A stretch of 64,000 bases of DNA, from the NCBI GenBank assembly GCA_934465535.1, contig CAKSKV010000004.1, positions 1-64,000 on the forward strand. The letters are read 5' to 3'. Shown here one piece after another: positions 52,508-61,616 of this stretch. Below the pieces are notes generated by a model that saw nothing but the letters and a program-made list of their open reading frames with translations, searched no databases and had not been told where the DNA came from. A program made the position numbers and the translations under genes. The stretch is from an uncultured Clostridia bacterium (lineage in GTDB: Bacteria > Bacillota > Clostridia > Christensenellales > QALW01). Position 1 is the stretch's first letter. Each line of letters begins with the position of its first letter.

Positions 52508-54721
52508 TTATTTTCTGCGCTTGCGGAAGAACACGGCTATAAGCACGGAGGCGCCGATAACCACCACCGCAATGGGAATAAGCATCCAGTGCAGCCCGAA
52601 GGGGACCTGAACCTGCTCTCCCGGCTCGGCGGTAGGCTGCTGTGTCGGAGGCGGCGTTACGGGATCGGAGGATTTTGCAAGCACGCTTGCCGCATCGGGC
52701 TGCCCCACTGCGTCATCCACGGTTTTGCGATTGGGCGCGGTGTTGGTGGTTATGAAGGAAACGCCCTTGCGTGCGGTTTCCAGCATGGCCTTGCCGCCGT
52801 CCACCGTCCACATATTTACAAGGGCGCCCCTGTGGGCAAGCGCGCGTGTTGCAGCGGCGGTCAATGCGCTGCTGGGACTGTATGAGCCGCCTGCGGAGGA
52901 GGTTTGGATATAGAAGGTTTCCAGGGATTTGACGGTGCCGTCGCCCTGAGCGTTTACCAGCAGGGAGGCGCCCACCTCCGGCATTTCCTCGCGGGATTTT
53001 TTGATTTGGTTGGGATAAAAGCTGATTATTACTATGCGGTCCAGCATGCCCTTCTCGCGGGCAAGCTCGCTTATAAGGCGGGCGCATTTTGCCTTTTTGC
53101 TTTTTATTTCTATTACCAGCATAAGGTCGTTGTTTTTCATTTCGTCAAAGAACTCGTCAAGGAAGGCGAAGTGCGCGCTGTTGTATTTGCCCACGGTGCG
53201 CAGGGTATATTCCTTGAGCTGCTCCCGCGTAAGGCGCTCCACATTTACATTGTCATTAGAGGTGGTATAGCCGCCCGTGGTGCCGTTATGGTTTATTAAC
53301 AGATGGCCGTCGGAGGTTACATATACATCACATTCCACGGCATCGGCGCCTGCGGCTGCCGCTTCGCGCATACCCTCAACGGTGTTTTCCGGAGCAAGGG
53401 AGGGAACGCCGCGGTGCGCCACTATGAAGGGACGGCGCACAAAGGCCTCGCCCTGATCCACGGAGGAGAAAAGCTCATAGGCCTTGGCGTGGTCGGAAAC
53501 CACAACATGGTTTGCGCCGCAGTCCAACGCCGCGCGCACTGCGGAATCGTCGGAGGTGTTTTCTTCAGGGCGCAGCATTACGGAGAGGAAGCGCGCCTGA
53601 AAATACTCGGCCTGCTCGCGGGTAACGGAGGACACCACCGCGATGTCGGCGTTTGCGCTGTGCACGGCAAATGCGCCCTCCGCGCCGGTTTTATCGGTTA
53701 TAAGACCCTTGCGCACCCCATTGGCGGATATTTCGCCAAGCACCTCAGCCGATGCGGAAACCACTATGAAATCGGTTTCGCCGCTTTGCTTTATGTATTC
53801 CTGAAGCTCCTGAGCCTGCTGCCGGCTGTCAAGCCGGAGCACGGGTATGATTCTTAAGCGGCAGGCGGCAAATATATCGGAAAGGGAGACGCCCTCAATC
53901 TTTGAAAGGTCAAACCACGCAGCCTGAGTGGGAGCATCCTTGCTGAGGGAGGCTATGCCCTCCTTTGAGGAGATGTATTCCACAACGCTGGGGGGAGCTA
54001 TAATGCCGGTTTCCGGCTCGTACACCATGCGGACGGTATCGCTTGCAGGCTCCTGACGATCCGCTATTTCGGCCGTTTTGGAAATGCGCACGGCATACAC
54101 GCGCAGAACCGCCGCATTGGTTTGCAGGGCAAAGCCGCCGGCATCGGTAAGAAGGGCGGAATCGGTATAAAGCAGCTCCTGTCCGTTTATGCTTTGGGTG
54201 ATCTTGCTGCCATCGCACACTATTTTGGCCGTATATATCTTATCCGGCGATATGCTTTCCGAAAAAGCGCCCTTGCCGTTATACTGCCAGGAGCCGCCGT
54301 TATCCTTGCAGGCGATCTCCACGCCGTTTGCGGCCGCAGCGCCCCGCCGTATGCACATTTGCATATAAGGCTTGGGATCGGCGCCGGCGCCCGTCATTCT
54401 GTACATAAAGGATATCCATCGGGTATCCTCGTTTGCGGAGGCTATGGTGAAATCCACCTCCATGGTGAAATCGGCAAGCTTTTCGCCGTCGGGAAGGTTT
54501 ATGCTTGCTATACTGCTCTGTTCAAGCTGTACATAGCCGTTTTGAGCGCTGGCCTTGCCCGTAAGCACCGTAAGGGCCGAGGGCAGTGTATCTCCCGCTT
54601 TAAGGGAGGTGAAATCGGCGTTAAGACAGTAGTCTTCGTCCTGTGCCGCAGCAGCGAAGCTAAAGCAGCCCAGCAGCATTACCAGTGCCGTCAGTGCACA
54701 GAGTAGCTTTGTTTTTCTCAT
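52508..54721 (-). CDS. Surface glycerophosphodiester phosphodiesterase with LamG-like domain
   Basis: The 737-residue protein has a signal peptide (ending near SFAAAAQ), a beta-sandwich-like N-terminal domain resembling laminin-G/DUF1080 (about residues 30-190), a middle region (about 210-420) and a GDPD barrel (about 430-660: AHRGVPSLAPENTVEG, AVECDVYVTSDGHLLINHNGT, LVIEIKS). It ends in a Pro/Thr linker, a membrane helix and a basic tail (FFRKRRK). GDPD cleaves glycerophosphodiesters, possibly teichoic acid or host lipid heads. GGAAA precedes the ATG. Confidence 0.9.
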   Translation of the reverse strand: MRKTKLLCALTALVMLLGCFSFAAAAQDEDYCLNADFTSLKAGDTLPSALTVLTGKASAQNGYVQLEQSSIASINLPDGEKLADFTMEVDFTIASANEDTRWISFMYRMTGAGADPKPYMQMCIRRGAAAANGVEIACKDNGGSWQYNGKGAFSESISPDKIYTAKIVCDGSKITQSINGQELLYTDSALLTDAGGFALQTNAAVLRVYAVRISKTAEIADRQEPASDTVRMVYEPETGIIAPPSVVEYISSKEGIASLSKDAPTQAAWFDLSKIEGVSLSDIFAACRLRIIPVLRLDSRQQAQELQEYIKQSGETDFIVVSASAEVLGEISANGVRKGLITDKTGAEGAFAVHSANADIAVVSSVTREQAEYFQARFLSVMLRPEENTSDDSAVRAALDCGANHVVVSDHAKAYELFSSVDQGEAFVRRPFIVAHRGVPSLAPENTVEGMREAAAAGADAVECDVYVTSDGHLLINHNGTTGGYTTSNDNVNVERLTREQLKEYTLRTVGKYNSAHFAFLDEFFDEMKNNDLMLVIEIKSKKAKCARLISELAREKGMLDRIVIISFYPNQIKKSREEMPEVGASLLVNAQGDGTVKSLETFYIQTSSAGGSYSPSSALTAAATRALAHRGALVNMWTVDGGKAMLETARKGVSFITTNTAPNRKTVDDAVGQPDAASVLAKSSDPVTPPPTQQPTAEPGEQVQVPFGLHWMLIPIAVVVIGASVLIAVFFRKRRK

Positions 54722-54823
54722 AATTCCGTTTCCTTTCGTGCCGGCCGTCCAGAAGGAGGCTCGGAAAATACGCGGCAAGCGCGCAAAAAGCGGAACCGCT
54801 GTTCCGACAAAATCGTTAATCCT

Positions 54824-54852
54824 ATTATACTACCCGGCAGGCGCATAGTCAA
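54824..54852 (-). promoter_or_regulatory. Sigma-A promoter of the GDPD gene
   Basis: On the minus strand TTGACT (54852-54847) and TATAAT (54829-54824) are separated by 17 bp. Confidence 0.85.
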
Positions 54853-55014
54853 TATTGAAAATTGCGGCGGCGCGGACAAACCTGCAGAAGAGGCGGCTGC
54901 TTTCCGCCCGAAAACGGCAAAAAATCAAAAGCAAAGCGGGGGCATTATCCCGGGCGCAGCGACATATATTCTAAAAAGCGGCAAGCCGCAAAGGAACGGA
55001 CGGAGGGCGGAATA

Positions 55015-55683
55015 ATGACACAGCAGGTAAAAACAGAGGAAAAGGACAGAATAACGGAGCCCAGCAGCACAAGCAATTATGTACGCATAACCGGGGTTGT
55101 GGACAGCCGGGCGGAGTACAGCCACGAGGTTTATGCGGAAACCTTTTACTGCTTTAATATAAGAACGCGCAGACTGAGCGGCGCGGAGGATGTGCTGCCG
55201 GTGACGGTAAAAGCGCACATGACGGGGCTTTGCAGGGAGGGGGAAAGGATAACGCTGGAGGGACAGCTGCGCTCCTACAATGTAATGCGCGACGGGCGCA
55301 GCCATCTGGTGCTGAAGATATTTGCGCGGCGTGTTTTTCCCGCAATGCCGGAGGATGCGGATGAAAACCGCGTGCTGCTTCAGGGCTACCTGTGCAAAGC
55401 GCCGGTTTACCGCACCACTCCGTTTTACCGGGAGATATCGGATATGCTGCTTGCCGTCAACCGCGCCTACGGAAAAAGCGATTATATCCCCTGCATCTGC
55501 TGGGGACACAATGCCAGACTGTGCAGCAGAATGTCGGCGGCGCAGTACCTGATAACGGAGGGCAGGCTGCAAAGCAGGATATATGAAAAACGAACGCCTG
55601 ACGGAGCGATTGTGCAGCATGTGGCATACGAAGTGTCGCTCAGCCGTGTTTTGGCAGTGCAGACGGACGGGGACGCCTCATAA
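55015..55683 (+). CDS. Tandem OB-fold single-stranded DNA-binding protein
   Basis: The 222-residue protein contains two OB-type halves. The first (about 20-110) reads NYVRITGVVDSRAEYSHEVYAE...TLEGQLRSYN; the second (about 118-215) reads VLLQGYLCKAPVYRTTPF...PCICWGHNARLC...LITEGRLQSRIYEK, which is the classic SSB core. Usual SSB has one OB fold and an acidic tip; both are changed here. It may bind ssDNA in repair, recombination or gene regulation. The start follows GGAGGGCGG. It is followed by the promoter of the ABC exporter operon. Confidence 0.82.
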   Translation: MTQQVKTEEKDRITEPSSTSNYVRITGVVDSRAEYSHEVYAETFYCFNIRTRRLSGAEDVLPVTVKAHMTGLCREGERITLEGQLRSYNVMRDGRSHLVLKIFARRVFPAMPEDADENRVLLQGYLCKAPVYRTTPFYREISDMLLAVNRAYGKSDYIPCICWGHNARLCSRMSAAQYLITEGRLQSRIYEKRTPDGAIVQHVAYEVSLSRVLAVQTDGDAS

Positions 55684-55726
55684 AAGAACGCGTAAGACGG
55701 GTGCTGACAGCGGCGTTAAAAAGCGC

Positions 55727-55755
55727 TTGCAATTTGCTGCGGCAGGTGCTATAAT
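55727..55755 (+). promoter_or_regulatory. Promoter of the leader/ABC exporter operon
   Basis: TTGCAA (55727-55732) and TATAAT (55750-55755) are separated by 17 bp. The transcript begins about 30 bases before the leader ORF. Confidence 0.85.
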
Positions 55756-55791
55756 GAATTTATTGAATAAAAAAGAAAGGAGCCGATAAAA

Positions 55792-55869
55792 ATGACCAAA
55801 ACCGTATTTGCCAAAACAGATTTTATTGCAGCAGCGTGCTGTGCGGCTCCTTTTCGCAGCGGGAACTGA
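55792..55869 (+). CDS. 25-residue leader peptide
   Basis: A short ORF (MTKTVFAKTDFIAAACCAAP, then FRSGN) has a strong ribosome binding site AAAGGAG. The RBS block AAAGGAGCCG (55776-55785) is perfectly complementary to CGGCTCCTTT (55844-55853) inside the same ORF, so folding would hide it and ribosomes on the ORF would open it. A terminator follows. The layout resembles ribosome-mediated attenuators such as the bmrB leader of the Bacillus BmrCD drug exporter. I infer regulation of the downstream exporter; a secreted signal peptide is a less likely alternative. Confidence 0.65.
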   Translation: MTKTVFAKTDFIAAACCAAPFRSGN

Positions 55870-55897
55870 TATTTCCGGTTTTTTACCGGATACGGAG

Positions 55898-55931
55898 GAC
55901 TCCTGACGCCAAAGGCGCAGGAGTCTTTTTT
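55898..55931 (+). terminator. Attenuator terminator before the ABC exporter genes
   Basis: GACTCCTG pairs with CAGGAGTC, with an inner CGCC/GGCG stem and three-base loop, followed by six T residues. A smaller TCCGG/CCGGA hairpin (55874-55890) precedes it. It lies 30 bp after the leader ORF and about 115 bp before the first exporter gene. Confidence 0.85.
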
Positions 55932-56046
55932 GTTTGCCGCCGTTTTTTGCAAAAAAAGCGGCTTCCGCGCGAAAAGGGCGTAAAAAAGCCGGTATTTAAT
56001 GCTCGGGCGGAAAATAACGGCATATGAAAAGGCAGAAAGGAAGCTT

Positions 56047-58521
56047 ATGACAAAGGAAATGCCGGGGTCGCTTAAGACGGCCCTCAAAAACGACGGCTGT
56101 GAGGCCAAGGCGTGGGCGTGCGCAGACCTCGGGCAGGGAACAGACTGCGGGGAGCACTCCCGTGAAGAAAACATATATACCGTGCTTACGCAGGACAGCC
56201 TGCTTATATACAAAGCGCAAAGACGGGAAAAATGCCGTACATATTCGGGATATTTTGAAAAACGGGCGCATATGAAGGCGGCTATACAGCCGGAAACCCC
56301 GGTGCTCAGCGCACGGTATATGCTGTCCTCTCTGGGAAACCCCAAAACGGAGAATCTGGTGGCGGGCGGCTGCCTTACGGTGGAAAAGGACGGCGTGCGG
56401 CATCTTGTATGCGTGTTTTCCGGGCAGTATCTGCGCCCGATGACCCGCTTCTGCGCCGCTCTTGAAAAGGTATGCGCGCTTAACAGCGCGGAGGATAAGC
56501 CCCAAGACGGGGGTGCGCCCCGCCCCTCAATGCCCGCAAGACACGGCGGTCCCGGCGGACCAGGTGGTCCGGGTGGTCCGGGAGGACCGGGAGGGCCCGG
56601 TGGTCCGGGCGGACCCGGGGGGCCGGACGGCGAGGAGGACGATGAGGTGCCCTGCTGCCCCAAATGCGGCATGCCCTACCCCGAACGCGACCGCAGGATA
56701 TGCCCGCACTGTATGGACAGACGCTCGGTATTTATGCGGGTGCTGGGCTATTTTGCCCCGTTTAAGAAGCAGCTGATAATAATGATGATTGCCGTACTGC
56801 TGGGCACGGCGATGTCCCTTGCGCTGCCCTACTTAAGCGGCACGCTGCTGTTTGACCGCGTGCTTTCCAAAAACGAAGCGGCGGCGGCTTTTCTTGAAAG
56901 GCTGGGTATTCCCGGGCAGTACATGACCGCGCTGTGGATAGTGGCGGGGCTGATGCTTGCGGCAAAGCTTATTCAAACGCTGTTTAGCATGGTGCAGGGG
57001 CGCATTGTGGCCTCCATAGTGCCCCGGGTGATGAAAAGCATAAAGACCTCCATATTCGATTCCCTCGGAAGGCTGTCGGTGTCCTTCTTTGCGCGCCGTC
57101 AGACGGGCGGACTGATGACCCGCATAAACGGGGATGCAAACGAGGTAATGGGCTTCTTTATTGACGGGCTGCCCTTTGTGTTTACTCACGGAGCGTATAT
57201 TATCTGCTCCATGATAATAATGTTCACGCTTTCCTGGAAGCTGGCCCTTGTGTCGGTGGTGCTTGTGCCCGCGCTGTTTTATGTGGGCTTTATGATGATG
57301 CCCACGCTTTGGCACTACTACGGACGCCGCCACCGCGCCAATCGCTCGCTTAACGCTCAGATAAACGACAATCTTACCGGCGCGAGGGTGGTTAAGGCCT
57401 TCGGACGCGAGGAGGAGGAGGTGCGCCGTTTTCAGAAGGGCAACAGCCGTATGCGCAGGGCGGAGCTGGATCTTGTGGATTTTGACAACCGCTACTATGC
57501 CCTGTTTGTAACGGTGGAGCAGCTGGCGCAGATGGCGGTATGGATAATAGGCTCGATCATGCTGCTGGGCAGCGGCGAGATAACCTACGGCGTATTAGTA
57601 TCCTTTGTGGGATATGTTTCGGCTCTTAGCAATCCGCTTGATTTTATGAGCTTTGCCATGCGCTGGTGGACGGATTCCATGAACAGCGCTCAGCGCATAT
57701 TTGAGATACTGGATGCCGTGCCCGAGGTGACGGAAAAGCCGGATGCAATTGAGCTTAAGGACATAAAGGGACAAGTGGAGATGAGGAATGTCTGCTTTTC
57801 CTATGAGCCCAACAAGCCGGTGCTTAAAAACATTTCCTTTACGGCTCCGGCGGGAAAAATGCTGGGCATAGTGGGACATTCCGGCGCGGGAAAGAGCACG
57901 ATAGTAAACCTTATATCCCGGCTTTACGATGCCACGGAGGGGCAGGTGCTTATTGACGGCATAAATGTAAAGGATGTGACCATTGCCTCTTTGCGGCGCA
58001 GCGTGGCCATGGTATCGCAGGAGACATATATATTCATGGGCTCGGTTGCCCAGAACATTGCCTATGCCCGCCCGGACGCTTCCGACGAAGAGATAGTGGC
58101 GGCCGCCAAGGCGGCAAGCGCGCACGAATTCATAATGCGTATGCCGGAGGGCTACAACACCCTTATAGGCGCATCGGGACGCAGCCTTTCCGGCGGCGAG
58201 CGCCAGAGGATAAGCATTGCGCGGGCGATACTTGCAGACCCCAAGATACTTATACTGGACGAAGCCACGGCCAGCGTGGACACGGAAACCGAGCGCAGCA
58301 TACAGGATGCGATAGACCGGCTGGTGGTGGGACGCACCACCATAAGCATAGCGCACAGGCTTTCCACGCTGCGTGCGGCGGACAGGCTGATAGTTATTGA
58401 AAACGGAGAGGTGGCGGAAAGCGGCACTCATGCGGAGCTGGCGCGCGCAAAGGGCGTATATTTCCGGCTGCTTCAGCTGCAAAGCAAGGCGCTGTCGGTA
58501 AGGGGCCTTGACAACAACTGA
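56047..58521 (+). CDS. ABC exporter subunit 1 with collagen-like tract and zinc ribbon
   Basis: The 824-residue protein has an unusual cytoplasmic N-terminal region (about 165 residues), a run of about eight Gly-Gly-Pro triplets (about residues 167-195), an acidic stretch and a zinc ribbon (CPKCGMPYPE...CPHC, about 203-223). Then come a six-helix exporter membrane domain (about 235-540) and a nucleotide-binding domain (Walker A GHSGAGKST near 610, LSGGERQR near 714, LILDEATASVD). It should dimerise with the second ABC protein of this operon. The start with AAAGGAAG upstream was chosen over an ATG 48 bp earlier without one. Substrate unknown. Confidence 0.9.
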   Translation: MTKEMPGSLKTALKNDGCEAKAWACADLGQGTDCGEHSREENIYTVLTQDSLLIYKAQRREKCRTYSGYFEKRAHMKAAIQPETPVLSARYMLSSLGNPKTENLVAGGCLTVEKDGVRHLVCVFSGQYLRPMTRFCAALEKVCALNSAEDKPQDGGAPRPSMPARHGGPGGPGGPGGPGGPGGPGGPGGPGGPDGEEDDEVPCCPKCGMPYPERDRRICPHCMDRRSVFMRVLGYFAPFKKQLIIMMIAVLLGTAMSLALPYLSGTLLFDRVLSKNEAAAAFLERLGIPGQYMTALWIVAGLMLAAKLIQTLFSMVQGRIVASIVPRVMKSIKTSIFDSLGRLSVSFFARRQTGGLMTRINGDANEVMGFFIDGLPFVFTHGAYIICSMIIMFTLSWKLALVSVVLVPALFYVGFMMMPTLWHYYGRRHRANRSLNAQINDNLTGARVVKAFGREEEEVRRFQKGNSRMRRAELDLVDFDNRYYALFVTVEQLAQMAVWIIGSIMLLGSGEITYGVLVSFVGYVSALSNPLDFMSFAMRWWTDSMNSAQRIFEILDAVPEVTEKPDAIELKDIKGQVEMRNVCFSYEPNKPVLKNISFTAPAGKMLGIVGHSGAGKSTIVNLISRLYDATEGQVLIDGINVKDVTIASLRRSVAMVSQETYIFMGSVAQNIAYARPDASDEEIVAAAKAASAHEFIMRMPEGYNTLIGASGRSLSGGERQRISIARAILADPKILILDEATASVDTETERSIQDAIDRLVVGRTTISIAHRLSTLRAADRLIVIENGEVAESGTHAELARAKGVYFRLLQLQSKALSVRGLDNN
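56545..56632 (+). repeat. 9-bp tandem repeats encoding Gly-Gly-Pro
   Basis: About nine variants of a GGNGGNCCN unit run in tandem inside the first ABC exporter gene. Third codon positions vary, which shows that the amino acid sequence rather than the DNA is kept. Confidence 0.85.
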
Positions 58522-58539
58522 AAAGGAAGGACAAATTAT

Positions 58540-59208
58540 ATGGAACAGAATGATATAAGCACGGAAAACACAGGCCTTGAGAATAACGGCGCCGAAAATA
58601 CCGGCATTGCCTCTGCGGAGGAGGAAAACACCGCGGCGCAGAAAGGCGCGGGGAAGCAGGAGGACGATTATCAGAGCATAATAGCGGCGCAGAACGCCAA
58701 GGTGGAGCAGATGTTCAGCATATGCTTCCTTACGCCGGAAAACGCCTCCGTGGAGCGCACGGAGGGCGGGCTGCTGCGCGCGAGGATCAACGGCAAGGAC
58801 TATCCGCGCATACACCCGGCGCGCTGCTTCCCCTTTACAAGCCCCGACGAATACATATCCCTGCGCGAGGGCACGGGAAACCAGAGCAAGGAAATAGGAA
58901 TGCTCAGATATATAAACTCATTGGGCGAGGAAACGGCAAAAATCATAAAAGAACAGCTGGATATGATATATTTTATGCCGGTAATCGAGCATATAAAGAG
59001 CATACGGGAGGAATACGGCTATTCCTACTGGGATACCGTTACCGACAGGGGCGAGATACGCTTTACCGTGACCATGGGAGGCAACAGCATAATAAAGCTG
59101 AGCGATGTGCGCCTGATAATTACCGACCTTGACGGCAACCGCTTTGAAATACCGGATACGGAGCGTCTGAGCGGACGGGAGCTGAAAATGCTGGATCTGT
59201 ATCTGTAA
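58540..59208 (+). CDS. DUF1854 family protein
   Basis: The 222-residue soluble protein has a polar, Glu/Asn-rich N terminus (about 45 residues) and a DUF1854 domain (about 55-220: FTSPDEYISLRE, EIGMLRYINSL, YFMPVIEHIKSI, DVRLIITDLDGNRFEI). DUF1854 genes are repeatedly found between two ABC exporter genes, as here. The function is not established; a role as an accessory or regulatory subunit of the exporter is inferred. It starts 18 bp after the first subunit. Confidence 0.88.
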   Translation: MEQNDISTENTGLENNGAENTGIASAEEENTAAQKGAGKQEDDYQSIIAAQNAKVEQMFSICFLTPENASVERTEGGLLRARINGKDYPRIHPARCFPFTSPDEYISLREGTGNQSKEIGMLRYINSLGEETAKIIKEQLDMIYFMPVIEHIKSIREEYGYSYWDTVTDRGEIRFTVTMGGNSIIKLSDVRLIITDLDGNRFEIPDTERLSGRELKMLDLYL

Positions 59209-59350
59209 TGCTCCTTATGCCGTCCGTTTCCGTCCGCCGGGCTTGCCGTGCGGACTTGCGGTGCGGGCTTGCAGTGCGGACAAAACAAAGGAATGTACAT
59301 GAAAAACGCGCAAAAATATCCGCGTAAAAACAAAAAAATCGGAGAATATT

Positions 59351-61555
59351 ATGAATTTGCTTTATAAGCTGCCCCCGTGCGAGAGCGCGGTGCTGAGCAG
59401 CAGCGGGGAGGAGCCTGTATACTGTATTCCCTGCGATATATCAAACGGCCGCATTGCAAAGGACTGGCTTGCGGTTACAAAAACGCGCGTATTGCTTCTG
59501 CGCGGCGGAAAAATCGACCGTCAGGTGATGATAAATACGCTTACGGATGCGCGCTGCGAGGCGGGCAATGACTGCGGCATGCTGGTGCTTACCGATAAAA
59601 ACGGGAAGGAAAGCCTGTTTTGCTGCATGACCATGCGTCATGTTGCGCGCTGCGCCTATGTGGCGCGGGGCATACGCATGCTTGCTCAGGGAAAGACGGC
59701 GCGCATGGAATCCGCGGAGGCGGAAAAGACCTGCCCCATATGCGGCCGCGCGCTGCCCGGAACAAATGTCTGCCCCCACTGCTCGGGCAAGGGGCGTATG
59801 CTGCGCAGGATAGGCAGCGTGATAAAGCCCTACAAGGGGCAGTTTATCCTGCTTACGCTTTTGATGCTGGCAGTTGCGGGGCTGAACATTTCCCTTGGCT
59901 TTATCAACCGATGGCTGGTGGACGGCGTTCTGCTGGCTCCCGGCGCAGCGGTGGCGGATGCGCTTAAGGTTATAGCCGTTATGGCTGCGGCCACCGCCGC
60001 AATGGTGGCGGGCTATATTGTGCGGGAAAAGACGGCGGTAAAGCTGGGGTCGGGCATCAGCCTTGATTTAAGAGAGCGGATGTATGTAAAGATCCAGCGC
60101 CTGTCCATAAGCTATCTTGGGCGCAAGACCCCCGGCGCGCTTATGAACCGTATGATGAACGATACGACGCAGGTGCGCACCTTTATGCAAAACACCTTTG
60201 CCTCCATGTTCAACCAGCTTATAATAATGCTTTTTTCCGTTATTGCAATGCTGGTAATGGACTGGAAGCTTACCCTTATGTCGGTGGCACTGGTGCCGCT
60301 TGTGTTTGTTATATCCACGGTAAGCCGTAAGTATTTCGGAAGGATATTCCGCAAGCAATGGATTAAAAGCGACGCGGTGGACGGACGGCTTCAGGATGTG
60401 CTTTCGGGCATAAGAGTGGTTAAAAGCTTCGGCATGGAGCAGCGGGAAAGCGAGGCGTTCCGCCGCGGCAACGAGGAAATCGCCCGCTTGAGCGAAAAGA
60501 ATGAAAAGGCATGGAGCACCATTACTCCGCTGTTTTCCTTCTTTTTCTCCATAGGCTCGCTGGTTATAACCGTATACGGCGGCGCGGGGATGTTAAGCGG
60601 CACCTTTACGGCGGGCGAGATATCCATGTTCACCTTCTTTGCCACCTCGCTTTACGGTCAGCTTTTGTGGCTGGGAAACCTGCCCCGCACGCTTGTGCAG
60701 ATGCTTACAAGCCTTGAGCGCATATTCGATGTGCTGGAGGAAAATGAAGAGCTGCCCCAAAGCGAAAAGCCGGTAAGCAAAAAAATAGAGGGCGCGGTGG
60801 TTTTTGAAAATGTGGGCTTTGGCTACAAAAGCTATGAGCCGGTGCTGGAGAATTTCTCCCTTGAGGTTAAAAAGGGGGAAATGATAGGCCTTGTCGGGGC
60901 ATCGGGCGCGGGAAAGAGCACTCTTATTAACCTTATAATGCGCATGTACGATGTGGACGAGGGGCGTATTCTTATTGACGGCACGGATATACGGGATTTT
61001 GATAAGAATTCTCTGCACCGTCAGATAGGCGTGGTGCTTCAGGAGCCGTTCCTTTTTTCGGGAAGCGTGCTGGACAACATACGCTATTCCAAGCCGGAGG
61101 CCTCGCTTGAGGAGGTCATGCGGGCGGCAAAGCTTGCAAACGCTCACGATTTTATAGTCAGCTTCCCTGACGGCTACAACACCCGCGTGGGAGAAAACGG
61201 GCACAATCTTTCCGGCGGCGAGCGTCAGAGGGTGGCCATAGCCCGCGCGATACTCAACGACCCCAAAATACTTATTTTGGATGAGGCTACAAGCGCGCTG
61301 GATACCGAAACGGAATATCAGATACAGGAGGCGCTTGCCCGTCTTATAAAGGGCAGAACCACCTTTGCCATAGCGCACAGGCTTTCCACCCTCAGAGGTG
61401 CGGACAGGATAGCGGTGCTTAACGGGCATACCCTTGCGGAGCTGGGCTCCCATGATGAGCTGCTGCGCAAAAAGGGCATATATTACGGCCTTGTTACGGC
61501 GCAGCTGAGCATGGGAAGGGTAAACAGGGACGAAGAACAAAAGACGGCGGTGTAA
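59351..61555 (+). CDS. ABC exporter subunit 2 with zinc ribbon
   Basis: The 734-residue protein has an N-terminal soluble region, a zinc ribbon (CPICGRALPGTNVCPHC, about residues 127-143), an exporter membrane domain (about 155-450) and a nucleotide-binding domain (Walker A GASGAGKST near 516, LSGGERQR, LILDEATSALD). It pairs with subunit 1 and shares its N-terminal layout but lacks the collagen-like tract. A 142-bp gap after DUF1854 holds no clear structure. CGGAGAA precedes the ATG. Confidence 0.92.
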   Translation: MNLLYKLPPCESAVLSSSGEEPVYCIPCDISNGRIAKDWLAVTKTRVLLLRGGKIDRQVMINTLTDARCEAGNDCGMLVLTDKNGKESLFCCMTMRHVARCAYVARGIRMLAQGKTARMESAEAEKTCPICGRALPGTNVCPHCSGKGRMLRRIGSVIKPYKGQFILLTLLMLAVAGLNISLGFINRWLVDGVLLAPGAAVADALKVIAVMAAATAAMVAGYIVREKTAVKLGSGISLDLRERMYVKIQRLSISYLGRKTPGALMNRMMNDTTQVRTFMQNTFASMFNQLIIMLFSVIAMLVMDWKLTLMSVALVPLVFVISTVSRKYFGRIFRKQWIKSDAVDGRLQDVLSGIRVVKSFGMEQRESEAFRRGNEEIARLSEKNEKAWSTITPLFSFFFSIGSLVITVYGGAGMLSGTFTAGEISMFTFFATSLYGQLLWLGNLPRTLVQMLTSLERIFDVLEENEELPQSEKPVSKKIEGAVVFENVGFGYKSYEPVLENFSLEVKKGEMIGLVGASGAGKSTLINLIMRMYDVDEGRILIDGTDIRDFDKNSLHRQIGVVLQEPFLFSGSVLDNIRYSKPEASLEEVMRAAKLANAHDFIVSFPDGYNTRVGENGHNLSGGERQRVAIARAILNDPKILILDEATSALDTETEYQIQEALARLIKGRTTFAIAHRLSTLRGADRIAVLNGHTLAELGSHDELLRKKGIYYGLVTAQLSMGRVNRDEEQKTAV

Positions 61556-61616
61556 AGAGGCAAGCAGACAGCAAACAGAAAAAAGCATAAAAACATGCAT
61601 TAAAAGGAGAGGCCTC

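Noticed and set aside
55749..56672. Minus-strand ORF with Gly-Pro-Pro collagen repeats
   Set aside because: It is the reverse reading of the GGP tract of the ABC exporter. It lacks a ribosome binding site and runs through the attenuator and promoter.
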